Counted from the first letter of the stretch, positions 31,961 through 45,160 are shown. The stretch: 64,000 nt of DNA from Symsagittifera roscoffensis (GCF_963678635.1 NC_087068.1:17549872-17613871); one strand, 5' to 3'. Notes: a model not told the origin generated them from the sequence alone. A program made the numbers and translations.

Positions 31961-34340
31961 ATCTAACAGCTCTTATTGCAGAACATAAGATCAATGAATC
32001 AAAATTCTGATGAGTTCCTAAGTACGTTGAATACGAACACGTCACCATTAGTAATTGAACTTACAGAGACGTGGCTTAATGACGACGTCGAAACATGTCT
32101 GTTTTTGTTGGAAAGATATCATCCTATGAGGATGACTAACAGATTGCAGATAGGAGAAGGAGTGGCCACACTCGCTTCTACAAGTTGAGAAATGGAGTTC
32201 CTTAACGAACTGGAAAATGATAATTTGCAAATACAAATGATTGAAATCAAAATCGATAAAAACAACTCCTCCGTACTTACAACACTATACAAAGCACCAC
32301 AAATAAATACAGAAGAATTCCTTGATTTGCTTCCTGAGTACTTCTTAGCATCAATCAAATTGTAACCAAAAACACGAAACTCTGCGCGGCGATTTTAAAA
32401 TTGACTTGAATAAAAACAACAAAGTAGTGTCCAGTCTGAAAAACACTCTCAGAACGTTTGATCTAGAACTTGTCAATGATCTTAAAACCACCCAAGATAC
32501 GGAAACAAGTTCGACTTTCCTTAGTTTTTTTTGCAACTATTCATGCTGAAACGACTGTAGATGCTCTTAATGTATTGGAAAATCACTCAATTCAAATGAC
32601 TTTTCTTACAAATACCTTCAATCAGAGCAATAAAGAACCAATTTAAATATCGAAACGACCCTTAAAATGTTCAGAAAACGATCATTTTTTTATAGAAAGC
32701 AAATTATTGGTTCTTTTTAACGAGACTGAATTACTGGAGCCATTGAACATGGATGACAACTGGAATCTTTTTATCGAAAGCACAGCAGAATATTCCGACA
32801 AATATATTCCAAAAACTCAGAAACAAAATGTTGCAATTGAAAAAGCTGTGTCAGAAGTCTGGTAAAAACGCTTGCAGCAAAACTAGAGTTTATACTGCCA
32901 CTATAAAGAAAATCCATACACAGAAAACAAAATAGCTCTTGTAAAATTAAATTAGCATGTTAATTTAGTTTGTTGCAAACCAAGGCCACACACGATCAAA
33001 ATCGAATACAGTTAAAGTCAAAAACCAACATGAAAAAAGTTTACATTGTAATTAAGGAAATAAAAAGCAACAACATTAAGCTAAAACGAAGTATCCGTCA
33101 TCTGTGGAATTTAGTTTCCATTTTGCATCATTTAGAGAAAAGTTATCCAAACAGCACAAAGCCATCTGCAAATTTAGCACACCAAAATGAAAATAAAAAT
33201 AATATGTATTTGGAAGAAATTAATGTGACAGAAATTTGCAAAATAATCAAGGGACTAATAGTCAAGGATAGTCAAGGCATCCACGAGCAAAACAATTTTC
33301 CTTTTAAAAAACGAATCCTGTTATTTGCGAATGAATAACAATCCTAAATAGAAAATCACTGTCTGAATGCAATTTCCCTAGTTGCTTGAAAGTTGGAAAA
33401 ATTCATCCAGTTCAGAAAAAAATTGGGCCACAAACAGAGTTAAGCAACTATAGACCAATAACTTTAATTCCAACTCTGGCAAATTTTTTTGAAAAAGTTA
33501 TGTTTAAAGGGACAATTGATTTTTGCAGAAGTTTGGTTTTCGTAGCAAACGAGGCACAGTTGAAGCAATGACTGAATTTACTGAATGTATAAGGAACTTT
33601 TTAAGCAACAAAATGCAAAGACTTGTCCAATGCTTAACCTTTCAAAAGCTTGTGACACTGTTGACCATTGAATTTTGATGAAAAAAAGTAGAGCGTATGG
33701 ATTAAGGGGGAACACGGAAAATATGATATCAACGTATCTGAAAGATCGGTTTCAATGTGTAGTAGTAGAGAACACGGTATCTAGTTCAAAAACTGTCGCC
33801 TATGGAGTTCCACGGGTCAGTTTTAGGGGCCCTTTTTTTCTCTAATATATATGTATGATCAGGCGAAGTCTTGTGTGAACTCAAAATTAACCCTTCATGC
33901 CGATGATTGTAGCCTAATTTCTACAAAATATGGAAAAAGATGCAAAAGCAAAAAATTTAGAAAGTGTTAAAGCGAAAGTGTTAAAGCGAAATCAAATTAA
34001 CTCTTAACCAAGATAAAACAAAAAAATATAGATCAAAATCAACCCAAATGGTCAATCCAAATGTAGAAACGTCCCCAAAGTATCTTGGCTTCTATTTGGA
34101 TGATAAGCTGAGTTTCATGCTGAAAATTTTAAAACAAATTTAAAAAGAACATCTCGAAATGCGTCCACAACAAGAGAAAACTTAAAAATAGGGTTCGTTC
34201 ATTCTTTAACTACTTAATCATTTCTATGCCTTAGACAAAACGTTAATTGAGGACTTATTGAATTGTCAAAAGAGCTAGCTAAGTTCAGTTTTGCATCTTA
34301 GACGGGATCTTTACATTTGTGATAACGAGTTTTAGATTAA
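31961..34340 (+). pseudogene. Dead non-LTR retrotransposon
   Basis: Fragments in all three forward frames line up as one LINE-like protein. The endonuclease start is QNIRSMNQNSDEFLSTL with LTETWLNDD at 31976 on. RT pieces are LSNYRPITLIPTLANFFEK (about 33440), LNLSKACDTVDH (33635), a YGLRGNTENMISTYL-like thumb (33700) and YGVPRVSFRGPFF (33798). Many stops and shifts interrupt it. It is AT-rich, like its surroundings, and quite different from the C-rich element at 7.6-11.4 kb, so it is a separate and much older family. An (ATT)n run follows about 170 bp later. Confidence 0.75.
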
Positions 34341-34506
34341 TGTTTTTTGGTAGTAAAAATTAACTGTATTCTCTGCTGTTTGCTCATGAAGACACCACTC
34401 GACAAGCAGCTATATGGCTTGTTTCGTTTTCCTCCAAGATGGGATTTTTTAAAATTATTTTGAGTTATCTAAATAATAATCGAGTCTCTTCCCTTCTTGA
34501 AAACCA

Positions 34507-34507
<1 letters not shown>

Positions 34508-34543
<36 letters not shown>
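34508..34543. repeat. (ATT)n microsatellite
   Basis: About eleven uninterrupted ATT units. It could be the simple-repeat tail of the dead non-LTR element upstream or an independent microsatellite. Confidence 0.9.
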
Positions 34544-34544
<1 letters not shown>

Positions 34545-36819
34545 TCATAGCAGGAAAAATAGCCCAACTGACGTTAATTAAAGTCGAGTAGGCGGCCTTG
34601 AGGGTCTGTTTACCTCACCTCAATTCTCCAGCATGTAACGCCTGGTTGTTTCACTAGTGACATCAGCATGGGGTCATCTTTAGGTTTTCCGCCTGCAGGT
34701 GCCATCGCCACTCCCTTCTCGCTCAATAACTTATTAACCAACAAAATTATAATACAATTGAGTACAAACAATATATGTCAAATGCGTGTATAACGTGGGA
34801 ATAAGTTAGTGCTAATTTATAACTTGTTACTTGAATGAGTAGCAACACTTAAGTTTTTTTCATGTAACCCTTAAGAATAACTATCTTATTACAACAATCC
34901 ATCGAAGATATTTTGGGTTTGGAATTTGAAATCAAACTGCATACGAGGAAATTTTTCAGCGGAACTTCTTTGGAATCAGATAAAGAAACTACCAACATAA
35001 AAAAACAAATTGGACAGATTTGAATGGCAATGTACAGCCTTGGTAACAGAGTTAATAAAACTATCAACAAATCTTCGTCTTGAGCGGTGAAAAAAGTTTG
35101 AGTAAGCAAGTATTTTTAGTAATCAAAAATGGTGAAAGTCATCAGTAAATGTCTTCCCGGGACCCCTTGGGTGAAAATTGACGAAATTTAGTTAGAAATT
35201 TCAGCGACTGTCTTATTTTGAAAACGGATATGAGTACGAATTTTAAAATTTCAACGCATAGCGCCGTACTGCAATATGCGTGCTGTTTTCCTTGTTTTTA
35301 TGCGTTTTCGAGTCTAGTTTCATTTTTTTAAAATGTACAAGTCGTAAACATACATTTGTAGGGGTAGTGTTTCACCTCATTTAAAAAGATGCTGCGAAAG
35401 AGTCGAAATAGTAACTAAAGTTAACGTCAAAAATTACAGCTTATTAAAAAGGAAATCAGCCGATAACTAAAACGTTTACTCTGCCAAAAAACAACAAGAG
35501 AAAGCGGTATTTGTTGAATGATAAAGATAACTTCATTGGATGAGCAAAAAGCCTGAAATTTTCAAACGGATGAAAAATGCGGAAGGATGCTTAATTGAAT
35601 TTGCCAGCATAGTGTGGAACATATGATTGCAGAAAACTGAGGAATTTTGATTTTTTAAAGGATTTGATTTTTCTGACCAAAGAAACATGCAAAAAACATT
35701 CGGTAGGTTTTGAATCAATATCTTGAATTCCGATTAAAGGCGTGCCGTATACCATTTGGAATCACGTGATTTAAGTCCTCGTAAGAAAATAGTCCTATTT
35801 TAACATTTTCCTTGCTCCATAAACAAGATGGTGCTAAAATAACATCAGTAGAAAAATTAAATGTGTCGTCATTAAATTTTTTGGCATTCAGAACAAAATA
35901 ACAAGGCTCTGCAATTTCGGTTTAGTGGATTCATAAAATCGAAAATATGAGAAAAGCGGAAAGCAATTAGTGAGATCTGAAGGTCGATGTGGTTTTACTA
36001 TTTGTAAGTATTGGTTCTGTATTTGCTCAAAAATCTTCCTCGAAGAAGGAAAAGTCTTTTTGATGGAAGGAAATCTAAGCGATGTATTTTTGATAACTGA
36101 GTACATTTAGCTGGACTGCGAAAAAATTAGACCCTTTTAGCTAAGTTTTTGATAGAAAAGGAAATTTTCCTCTAGAACAGCTGTGATTTTCAGGTTCTGA
36201 CAAGTATGGCCAGTTGTCATGCAAGTAGCACAGAGTGCAGCCACTCCAGTGTGAATGAAGTAATGTTAAATGATAGTGAAATCAGATTGTGTGATCCGAG
36301 ATGAGTTAATTCGTAGGATTAATCTGCTGTAAGCTAGCATGAAAACCAAAAGTCTGCAGCACTTAACTGTAAAGTAATTTTAGAAAAAGTCTTATTAAAA
36401 AGAATCTTACGCTTGCGATTAGCGAGCGTTATCAAATGGGAATGTAGACATTTTTTTCGAGTTAACAACTATAGTTTAACAACATCAGTTGAATCACTTG
36501 ACCATGCTGTTCGCCTGACCTACTCTTCAGCTGACTTCCTCAATTTCGAGAAAACTCAAATTTAACTACTGGCTGTGTACTAGTTACAACAGGGTAGTTT
36601 CAGGGGTGACTGGAAAGTTTCATACAAAAGTTTTTTTTTCGGCTCAACTGGTATCTGCTCAAGGATTTGTTTCCGCTTCATAAAGTTTGTTCAGTTGCTA
36701 ATTTAAATTTCAAATGTCTTGCTTGGCATGTTTGCCTAGAAATCTTGTTTCATTAAAACAGGTATTTTGAAAGTGTATGGGATTTGGCCTTTTTATTTTA
36801 TTTTTAGACGCTTCAGAAA
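34544..36819. other. Intergenic, no gene recognised
   Basis: AT-rich. One R1 end module (gcaagtagcacagagtg) lies near 36225. Several open frames of 60-90 codons on the minus strand (34849-35109, 35533-35718, 35888-36106) have no recognisable motif; some could be remnants of an unidentified element. Confidence 0.45.
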
Positions 36820-38180
36820 ATACTTTTGCGAAAATTTTACTTTTTTCTCAAAAACTCTTCAACCGAATTTCAAAAAAGGGTCATCCATTAAAAAGACCGA
36901 TTAAATTCTTGTGTACCTGCATAGTCTCCTGGTCTCTTTTTGTTTTCTAATTTGTCTACAGCCTTCGAAAAGGTGTATGGGCGGAATTTTTGACCGACAT
37001 GTTTGATTTTTTCGTTTTCTCAAAAAACTAACCTACTAAATCTCAAATTTTGATTGCAGCAAACAGATTGGATTTAAAAAGCTCCCCTACTTAAGCGGTT
37101 ATGACCCAAGTGTTTAACATTTAAAATTAAGGCCCTCGAAATATTCAAGTTTTAAATTTTTTTTAAACGTTGCTTGATTCTTTTTGATTTTTTCTCAAAA
37201 ACTAACCTCCAAAACCTTAGTTGATGGGTTCCATTGAATTATCGGGTAGTAAGAAGCTCCCCTGCATTAGCGGCTTTTCACAATTTTTAAATACAAGTAT
37301 GCTATCGTCCTCGGAAATCTAAACTTTGTTTAAAATTATAAGCTCGGAAAAGTCTTTAAATTTAAACGCTTTTTAAATTTTTTTGACATTTCTCGAGAAC
37401 TACCCTACCAAACAAAGGTTTTTGGTTTTAATCGAAATAAAAGATTGGAAGAATCTCTTCTGGTTAAATGGCTACGCTCACTTTATTTTAACTATGGATC
37501 TCAGAAATGTCAACTTTCTGATTTGTTGATCGTTTTTGGACTTTTCAATAACTATCCTGCCAAAGCTGCCAAGCTACGGATCTCAGAAATGTTAACTTTC
37601 TAATTTATTGACTGTTTTTTGGACTTTTCTCAATAGCTATCCTGCCAAAGCTGCCATATTTATGGATCTCAGAAATGTTAACTTTCTGATTTGTTGACCG
37701 TTTTTCGGACTTTTCTCAATAACTAATCTGCGAAAGCTGCCATTAGCTATGGATCTCAGAAATGTTAACTTTCTGATTTGTTGACCGTTTTTTGGACTTT
37801 TCTCAATAGCTATCTGCCAAAGCTGCCATAGCTATGGATTTCAGAAATGTTAATTTTCTGATTTGTTGACCGTTTTTAGGACTTTTTTCAATATCTATCT
37901 TGCCAAATCTGATATCTTGTGTTTAATTGACCCAACAGGCTGTTCGAAGCTTACATTTAAAATTTGCTACACCCGGCCGGTCTCTTTGAGAAAACAATTA
38001 TGGCTTTCAAACAAGTGAAAGTTTTGAAAATTGGACCGTTTTTCTGGACTTTTTTTTATTCTACTCGAAAATTACCGTGCCAATTCTCAGGTTGAGTGTT
38101 CAATCAAGAAACCCGATTTTGGGAATTTTCTCTACTCAACCGGTCACGACTTGATATTAGCAGAATAAAAGTTACCAATT
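36820..38180 (+). repeat. Satellite-like degenerate array, about 170-190-bp period
   Basis: A phrase like ttttctcaaaaactaacctaccaaa recurs near 36840, 37015, 37192, 37385, 37545 and 38060, with shared gaagctcccctncattagcgg-like stretches between. Spacing is about 165-190 bp. The copies are quite diverged. A locally amplified half-unit array lies inside (37494-37915). Confidence 0.6.
37494..37915 (+). repeat. Tandem repeat, about 81-87-bp unit, five copies
   Basis: Units start with atggatctcagaaatgt at about 37494, 37575, 37662, 37749 and 37834. Each contains aactttctgatttgttgac and ctatcctgccaaagctgcca variants. The five units are closely similar, unlike the flanking array. Confidence 0.9.
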
Positions 38181-41100
38181 TCGGAAAGTCAACTACCCTA
38201 TCATATCTGAGATAAAAATTTCAATCAAAAAAAGCGGTTGCACTAATTTTTCATGCAGAGGCGGCTGCTCCTTCATTTTTTGTAAGAGAATAGTTAGGTC
38301 TTTGAAAACAAATTCACTCTTCTCACCTATTTTAGTAGAGAAACAACTAAGGTTGCGGAGCAAAGTCCAATTTTTGAAAATACGCATTTCGTCCCGCATC
38401 CTTAGAACAAATTCAAAATATATAAAATAGGTAAAGCCAGCTTTAGCTGAGCCCTATGTGCCATTCATCGAGACATCCAAAACTTTTGGTTCACTTAGTT
38501 TTTTTTCATTATTTTTCATTTTGTTTTGGCTTGAGCTTTTTTTAAGATTATGTTGTATTGCAATTGATGCAAAGTTCCGCTTCGTCTTTGTGTAAAATGA
38601 TACCATGCTTGAATATTTACAAGTGTTTTTTGAGGTACATAAAATTCGAGCGAAAAGCCCGCTCTACTTTTCAGCTCAACAGAAGGATCTCGCGGCTTTG
38701 AGCCTGGAACGAAAAAGAATACGTTATGTACGTTAAAAAACATATTTCGTACTGTCAAAAAGTGGTTTGTAATCGGTTTTGATTTGATAATAGAGAGATG
38801 TTTTAAGAAACGTCGATCGAAACTATTTTCAATTGGCAATATGTTTGCTTGTATTATATCACCAAGAAACTAGTTAAATTTACTTCAAACCAAATCCAAT
38901 TCGTTTGTATTTGAAAAATAATCAATATTTTTATACCAAGAAATAAGTTAATTTCAATCAGTTTAAAATCAATCAAAATCAACTCATATCAGTTTATATT
39001 GATTTTTTGCAGGATTTTTTGAGTTCTGCGAAAATCAATTTATGGATAACTTATCAACGTGAATAACAAAACTGCAGTTGTCACATTACTTATTTTCATG
39101 ACGCAGTTTTCACATATTTTCTAGTTGCAAAATTTAGAAAAATCAACATAATCAATAAAATTACTTTTTATTATAAAAATAGTAGGAAAATTAGTTTAAA
39201 AAAAAGGCAATTTTGGGGTTGTTAATTGAATCAAATATATAAACAATTTTCTGCACATTTCAAAAGTTTTTTACTCAACTTTCATGCTGTTTTGTTACCT
39301 AATTTACTTGAGGCGACAATTCGTAACAAGTAACAATTTGTTACAGGCAAAAATTTTTAACAAGCGACAATTCGTAAAAATAGGTTAAGCGAGGAACACT
39401 GATTCTCGAGCAGTATTCTTTTAGTGCCGGATGTAAGTACAACGGAGCAATCTACGGAGCATTCTACTTGCCAATGTCTTGTTGTGAATTTTCGCCTGTT
39501 ACATATTGTTGCCCTACCCCTAATTTGTTCAAATCTGTGTTTTTAAACCATTTTTGTTCCCACTACAACATACGAGGTCAATTATGGCACTTTTACACCC
39601 CATAAAAATGAATTTAGTTTCGTAAAACCTATTGTGGAAAATTTTTTCCCTTATCAAGGACAACGGGACAAAATTATTCCATTTTTGAGACTTTTTTTAC
39701 TACGGATAATAATTGAAAGAAATCAACTATTTGGTTTCTCCGACTGTTGACATAATTTATGACCATTCCAAGCATAATCATTGCTATGGTTGGAATAATT
39801 GAGTGGAAAAATTGAATAAAACATTATGTTCTTGAAATCTTTTTTCCAGCTGTGGTTTTGTCGAATTTGGTTTATTTTTTCACATGAGTTTTTTTTACCG
39901 GGACGGAGAAACTAAAGGCACGCACCTACTTCAAATTTTTGTAATAAACCTCTAACTTTTCTATCGTTAGTTAAATACGATAAAAACTAATTACCTTTTT
40001 CACTCAGTAGACTTGTTAAATCGATAGGCTGTTTTTTTATAAAGCGAGCTATGTTTAATGTTATATGAGAAACAAAAAACTCAAAAAATTTTTAATCCAA
40101 AAAATTGTCCGTTATTGCACTAAGTAGATATCTTTCAAATTAAAACTTTTTCAGGTTTATTTGAAAAAGTTTCAAAAAGGATTTCTTGAATGACAACGAA
40201 AACTTAATGCAACTTTTCTTCTAAAAATTGCACGTTCTGTTTGCAGTCTTTTTCCTTCTATATACTATAGGTTTTCCCCAGGACATTATCTCAAGAACAA
40301 ATTGGCTCGCCGTAATGTCTTTGTGTGGCGTTCATTGTAAAGATTTTCATATAATTGCTTAAAATGAAGTATATCAATATTTGCCTTACTAAATAACTAT
40401 CTAACATATTATAACATAACATAACTTATGACTTTGAAACTAAAAGGTTTTACTAGAACACTAAAGAAAGATGCATTCAAATTTTTTTCATCTCATTAGT
40501 TTAAAAACATATTAAATCATTTTGAAAACAAAATCGTAAACCACATATCTCATGCGAGATTTAACTGGTTGATTAGTTTGTTGCTTTAAAAACCTTTTCC
40601 TGTCTTGTTTCAAAAAAATACGTACAAACTTGCGTTGATGCCTTATTTCCGATTCAAATTTTACAATGAAAAAACAACTGAAAAAAAAAGTTTTCTCAGT
40701 CATAAAAAAGAAACTGCATTCGATTTTTTTTCAAGTATTTATCGAAACGAACTTTGCTGAGCTGCATTTTGTCGCAATCTCGCAAAGTAAACATCTGAAA
40801 TTGTTTTGTTTCTGCTTTAATTTTTCATCTTTTTTCTTTATTTTAAAGACTGATGAGTTTCTTATCGGAAATCTAAAAAATGTTGTGAAATATTTAGTTC
40901 TAAAAGCAGCAAAACGAACTGTTAATACATTCTGAGCAACTTGAAATTTTTGTTTGGAATTCGAAATCTGTTTTGATCTATTTTGATAGCAGGCTCAGTT
41001 GTAACTCAGTAAAAAAAAATTATTGATATAACTTCAACGTTTCAAAATTTTAGAAAAAAAGATCAAATCAAAATACTTAAAAGCTTTTGCATGTTCTGCA

Positions 41101-41209
41101 TACGTAAAATCAAACGATAAACTGAAATCAAAAGATGACCCAAGGTCAAAAAAAATACATTTTCCTTACCAACGACGCCAATTGTGCAATTTATTTAGAC
41201 AACAGACGC
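38181..41209. other. Long AT-rich stretch, no gene recognised
   Basis: About 3 kb. A minus-strand open frame at 38516-38839 (107 codons) and a forward one at 40666-40935 (89 codons) show no domain, signal peptide or convincing splice context. Runs of aatcaa phrases occur around 38900-39000. Confidence 0.45.
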
Positions 41210-42460
41210 ATATAGAGAATGAGGAATGCTAAATGAACACATTATTTCCTGCTCAACGTGAAATTGCCTTAGTACAAAGCCAAACAGACGAATTTTTCAA
41301 GGTCGACTCAAGTTCAAGCAATGAGTTAAGTGCACTTAACGAACCGATTTTAAAAGCGGACAAACCAGATAAATTAAAAAAACCTACACAAAGACAGATA
41401 TAGAATCATCAAATGAAGAAACCAGTGAAGTAGAAAAACAATTTGTAACTGGTTATAAGGATTCACGAACAAAAAAGTTTAGTTATTTTTGTACCACTTA
41501 TTGCAGTTAAACACTCGCTCTTTAAACATTCCAGTACTAATACAAAATGAGCAAAAAACTCTTTCAGGAGTTTCAATTACAGATCAAGAGTTTAAAATTG
41601 CATTTCCTCATCTGAAGCTTCTCACCGTCTGGAAAAACTAGCTTCAGGAGCCAACAAACATTTCAAGCTTAAACCATTAGATATCTTGTCGGCATGCCTT
41701 CATGCCAACTTAAAAATTGGAGCAGCTTAAAGGTTTTGAAAAACGCTCTCAATTTGGGAAACCGCTAGTTTTTAAATTACACACTTCACTATAGAAACTA
41801 AATTAAGTAGCCAAATAATTGTATCAAGAAATCTGAATTTCTTTCATTAAGCAAAACGTTGGCAGAAGCAAAAAAAACTATTGCTCAATCTATAGGATTG
41901 AGGCAGACAGGACTTTTTAAGTTTCTAATGGTTGGATGATGTTATATTTACTGGTTCTCATTAACCAGATATGGCGAATGTAAAAGCTAAATACAAAAGC
42001 AAGTTTCGATTGGACGATCGATGAAAATCTGAGTGGCTTCTAGGAATGCGAATTGAAAAAGCTAAAAACCCTGTCATTTGAGCTCAGCAGTTTCATCCAA
42101 AAAGCATGCTAGCAAAATTTAAGCAAGATTGTAAGCCGTTCAAAACACCAGCAATAGTAAATCTGAGGAAGTTAATTAAGCATAAAACTCTCAGATTGCG
42201 GATGCCATGCACTTAAGAAGTTTAGCAGGTTATTCCTAGCAACGCAAATTTGGCCCGATATACTACTGCACTTCATGCACTTGCATGCTATTAAACACTG
42301 AGTTGCCTATCCCACTGATCATGATCCTGAACTACTTATAGAAGCAGACGCTGAATAGAGCTACCAAACAGATATCAGACGCTCAACAACAGGCTACTTT
42401 TACGAGCAAAACAAAATTGAGGGCACTTAAATTTTTTAAATTGCTCATTGTCTTCATGCG
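41210..42460 (+). pseudogene. Dead Ty1/copia-type retrotransposon
   Basis: Reading across frames, the RT/RNase H region of a copia-like pol is recognisable. There is LDDVIFTGSH at about 41935, the FRLDD and WLLGMRIEKAKNPV stretch near 42005-42080, FHPKSMLAKF, the RSLAGYS-like and ARYTTALHALA stretch near 42220-42290, then PTDHDPELLIEADAE and RRSTTGYFYEQN near 42310-42405. Stops and frame changes occur throughout, so it is long dead. The N-terminal part (41210-41700) is less clear. The sequence shows no sign of LTRs on the left; possible LTR remnants lie just downstream. Confidence 0.75.
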
Positions 42461-42975
42461 ACTTTTTTCATCACTGTCTTCGACTACAGACCAACAGACT
42501 CAATGGGAGATGATAATCTTACAGAAATGTTTCTTTTTACAAAATTCGAAGAACTGTTTATTTTGAATTGTCAAAAGATTTACGAAAAGATTTACGAAAA
42601 CATTCAGAACAACAATTCAAAAACTCAAAAAGTATATGCTTACAAGACAAGCTGAAAAATTACACACTTAGCTAATTACACAATTAGTACACGCTGGCTA
42701 CTTTAATTCCGAAATGGCAATTCTCAAACTGCACAATTTTGATATTTACTGTTGAATTAAATATCACTCTAAACTCTTTCATCATTTTATGCAAAAGAAC
42801 AAATTCTTTGAATTGCAGAAAAATCAGCTTCAGAAGAGCGTGATATAAATAAAAAGTCAGGCGCCACTGTCACGCTGGTAAAAGACAACCATTTTTGCGG
42901 GACCATAAGTAACCCCGGCTAAGATATAGTTGTCATCGCTGTAAAAATCTCTCAACGAAGTCTCTCAACGAAGTC

Positions 42976-43285
42976 TCTCTTTTTGCAAAAACTGCTCATA
43001 CTCTCTAATCTGGTTTCCAACACATTGGTATAAATTGAATGTTGGAACTAGTTATAAGAAGCTTTTTCATTCACATTATTTCGGTAGATTATAGTTCATC
43101 GGTCTATCATCTAGATATTTGACTATAGTTTTTCAGACTATTATTAACGCGGTCTCTTTTTGCAAAAGTTGCTCATACTCTCCAATCTGGTTTCCAACAC
43201 CTTGGTATAATTTGAATGTTGGAACTAGAAATAAGGAGCTTTTTCATTCTTATTATTTCGGTAGATTATAGTTCATCGGTCCATC
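42976..43285 (+). repeat. Direct duplication, about 134 bp, 177 bp apart
   Basis: 42976-43109 and 43153-43285 match closely (tctctttttgcaaaa, gctcatactct, aatctggtttccaacac, tgaatgttggaacta, ttcggtagattatagttcat). Each contains tgttggaacta, the start typical of copia LTRs, and an aataaa follows the second copy, so these may be LTR fragments of the dead copia element upstream. The identity is uncertain. Confidence 0.7.
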
Positions 43286-43336
43286 AGAACTACCAAGATT
43301 TCATAGACATCTTCAATAAAATTGAAAGTAGGTTTC

Positions 43337-43594
43337 CAGGGGCGGATCTAGGATCTTCTCAAGGATGGGGCGGATTTTTAAAAAAATTAGAAAATTTTGT
43401 CGGCGTTTTTTATTTTTTTTTTTAATTTTGTCGGCGTTACTGGCTTGGCGCCAAGGCGACCCTAGAAAAAATTAAGGTCCCTCACCAAAAAATGAATATC
43501 TCAAAATAGTACAAAGGCGGACCCTTTGGGTCGGCAAGGTGTCTAATCCCTGAGGGGGAGGCGTCCCGCCGCCCCTTCCCTAAATCCTTCCCTG
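43337..43594. mobile_element. hAT-like MITE, copy 3
   Basis: 258 bp, starting caggggcggatctagg and ending cctaaatccttccctg. Interior phrases tctcaaaatagtacaaagg and ggaccctttgggt are the reverse complement of those in the other orientation. No target-site duplication is visible. Confidence 0.8.
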
Positions 43595-43639
43595 CATGTG
43601 TTACAAAGCGATGCATGACATTATCGGATTAGTCAGAAC

Positions 43640-43964
43640 CAGGGACGGATCTAAGATTTTCTCGAGGGGGGCAGATTTTAAAAAAAATTTCAAACAAATA
43701 TTGATTTGATGAGCTTTCTAAAAACTCCAGCTCGACAAAACTTTCTGCGCGGCAGGCAAATTTTTGAAAAAACAGGCCAAAAAAAGAAAAAGTGTTTTTA
43801 GGGACTTTTTGGAAAAATTTTACCAAAAAAACTTTGGCGCCTTTAGAAAAGTTTCAGCCAAAAATCGATATCTCAAAATAGTACAAAGGGGGACCCTTTG
43901 GTAGGCAGGGGCGAATCCCCAAAGGAAGGGGCGACCGCCGCCCCCCCCCCTAAATCCTCTGGTG
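43640..43964. mobile_element. hAT-like MITE, copy 4, with target-site duplication
   Basis: 325 bp, starting cagggacggatctaag and ending cctaaatcctctggtg. Flanks are gtcagaac (43632-43639) and gtcagatc (43965-43972), a 7-of-8 match consistent with an aged 8-bp duplication. It lies 45 bp from copy 3 in the same orientation. Confidence 0.82.
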
Positions 43965-44067
43965 GTCAGATCGGTGATATGTAGATGAAAATTGATCGAA
44001 TAGCAAAAATTGGTTAAAAAAATTAGTGAGAATTAGTGGGCAGTTAGTAAGCTGAATAAAGGACCGG

Positions 44068-45103
44068 CACTCAGTAAAAAGAGAAAATAATAGATTATAA
44101 TGGATTTTTATTGTCCGTCTCCATAAATTTCAGAAAGAACTGATTATAATTGATTAAAAATCTAATATAATGTTACTATTTTTCGAAACAATAAAACTCA
44201 TTGTGATCGATTATAATCGATTTTTGTATGAAAGTTTATTCCTTAAATTTTATTTAACTATAATCCATTATAATGGATTATAATCCCTTATTATTGAGCA
44301 AACGTCATCGCTTCATTTCGTTTTAGTGTTGTTTTGTTTTGTGTGCCTTTCAGTTGGTACAGAACTAAAAGAAACAGTAATTTTGTACTCATAGCCACCA
44401 GGGAAGTTAGGAAGGGGGCGTCGGGAAACCAACCCCCCCCCCCCCCCCCTGCGCCTCAGGGATTCGACCCCCTGCCGACCCAAAAGGTCTCCCCATCCCC
44501 CCCCCCCAGTTATTTGAGGTCCCCCCACTAGTTTGAGAAATACATTTGTGGCTTACTGACCCTGAAACTTTTTAATGGCGCTTAATATATATTAACTTTT
44601 AGGGGTGCGCGCTAGAAAAAAAAAGCAATTTTTTGGTCAAATTTTTGCAAAAAGTGCCTCAAAATGCCTTTTTTTGCCCGTTTTTTTTCAAAATCTAGTC
44701 AACCTTTATAGGGTTGAGGAGGCCTCCCTCGCAAAAATCGTAGATCCGCCGCTAGTTTGCTGATTTTTGATTTTTACTTCTTACTGAATTTTACTGTAAT
44801 TTCATTCAGAATAGCTAAATTAGAATCCATTATAATTGACTTTTCCTGTGAAATAATATTTCGATAGAAAAAGGGATTATAATCTATTATAATAGATTAT
44901 AATGGATTATAAGAGATTATAAGAGATTTTCGGAAAAATTATAATTGTTTATGATTTATTAAAATGTTACTAAAAATGTTATCATTATAATGGATTATAA
45001 ATCGCTTAAACATCTAAAATTGGCGCTTATAATTAATTACAATTTTGCTAAATATACGATTAAAATTATATTTTAATCGATTATTTTCTCTTTTTACTGA
45101 GTG
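44068..45103. mobile_element. Terminal-inverted-repeat DNA element, about 1 kb
   Basis: The left end cactcagtaaaaagagaaaa (continuing taat) is repeated in reverse complement at the right end, 45080-45103, with the match extending into gatta. The flanks share cgg on both sides, a possible 3-bp duplication. The interior outside the nested MITE is filled with small palindromes built from gattataatc and tccattataatgga. No transposase is present, so it is a non-autonomous element; the superfamily is not assigned. Confidence 0.75.
44399..44755. mobile_element. hAT-like MITE, copy 5, nested
   Basis: Lies inside the 1-kb inverted-repeat element. The right end tagatccgccgctag matches the family end; the left end is more decayed (cagggaagttagga). 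Interior phrases (gacccaaaaggtctcccc, tagtttgagaaatacatttg) match the family. Long C runs (44428-44449 and 44498-44508) are prone to length error. Confidence 0.65.
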
Positions 45104-45160
45104 CGGAGAATTTACCGAGACTTTCTACTGGTACTTAAAGTGATAGTATATACAGCCATA

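Noticed and set aside
34849..36106. Three minus-strand open frames as exons of one gene
   Set aside because: No shared domain, consistent splice sites or coding bias; hydrophobic stretches reflect AT-rich codons.
44428..44510. Long C homopolymers as a functional G-quadruplex/i-motif site
   Set aside because: They lie in a decayed MITE, and homopolymer length is unreliable; no conserved spacing is seen.
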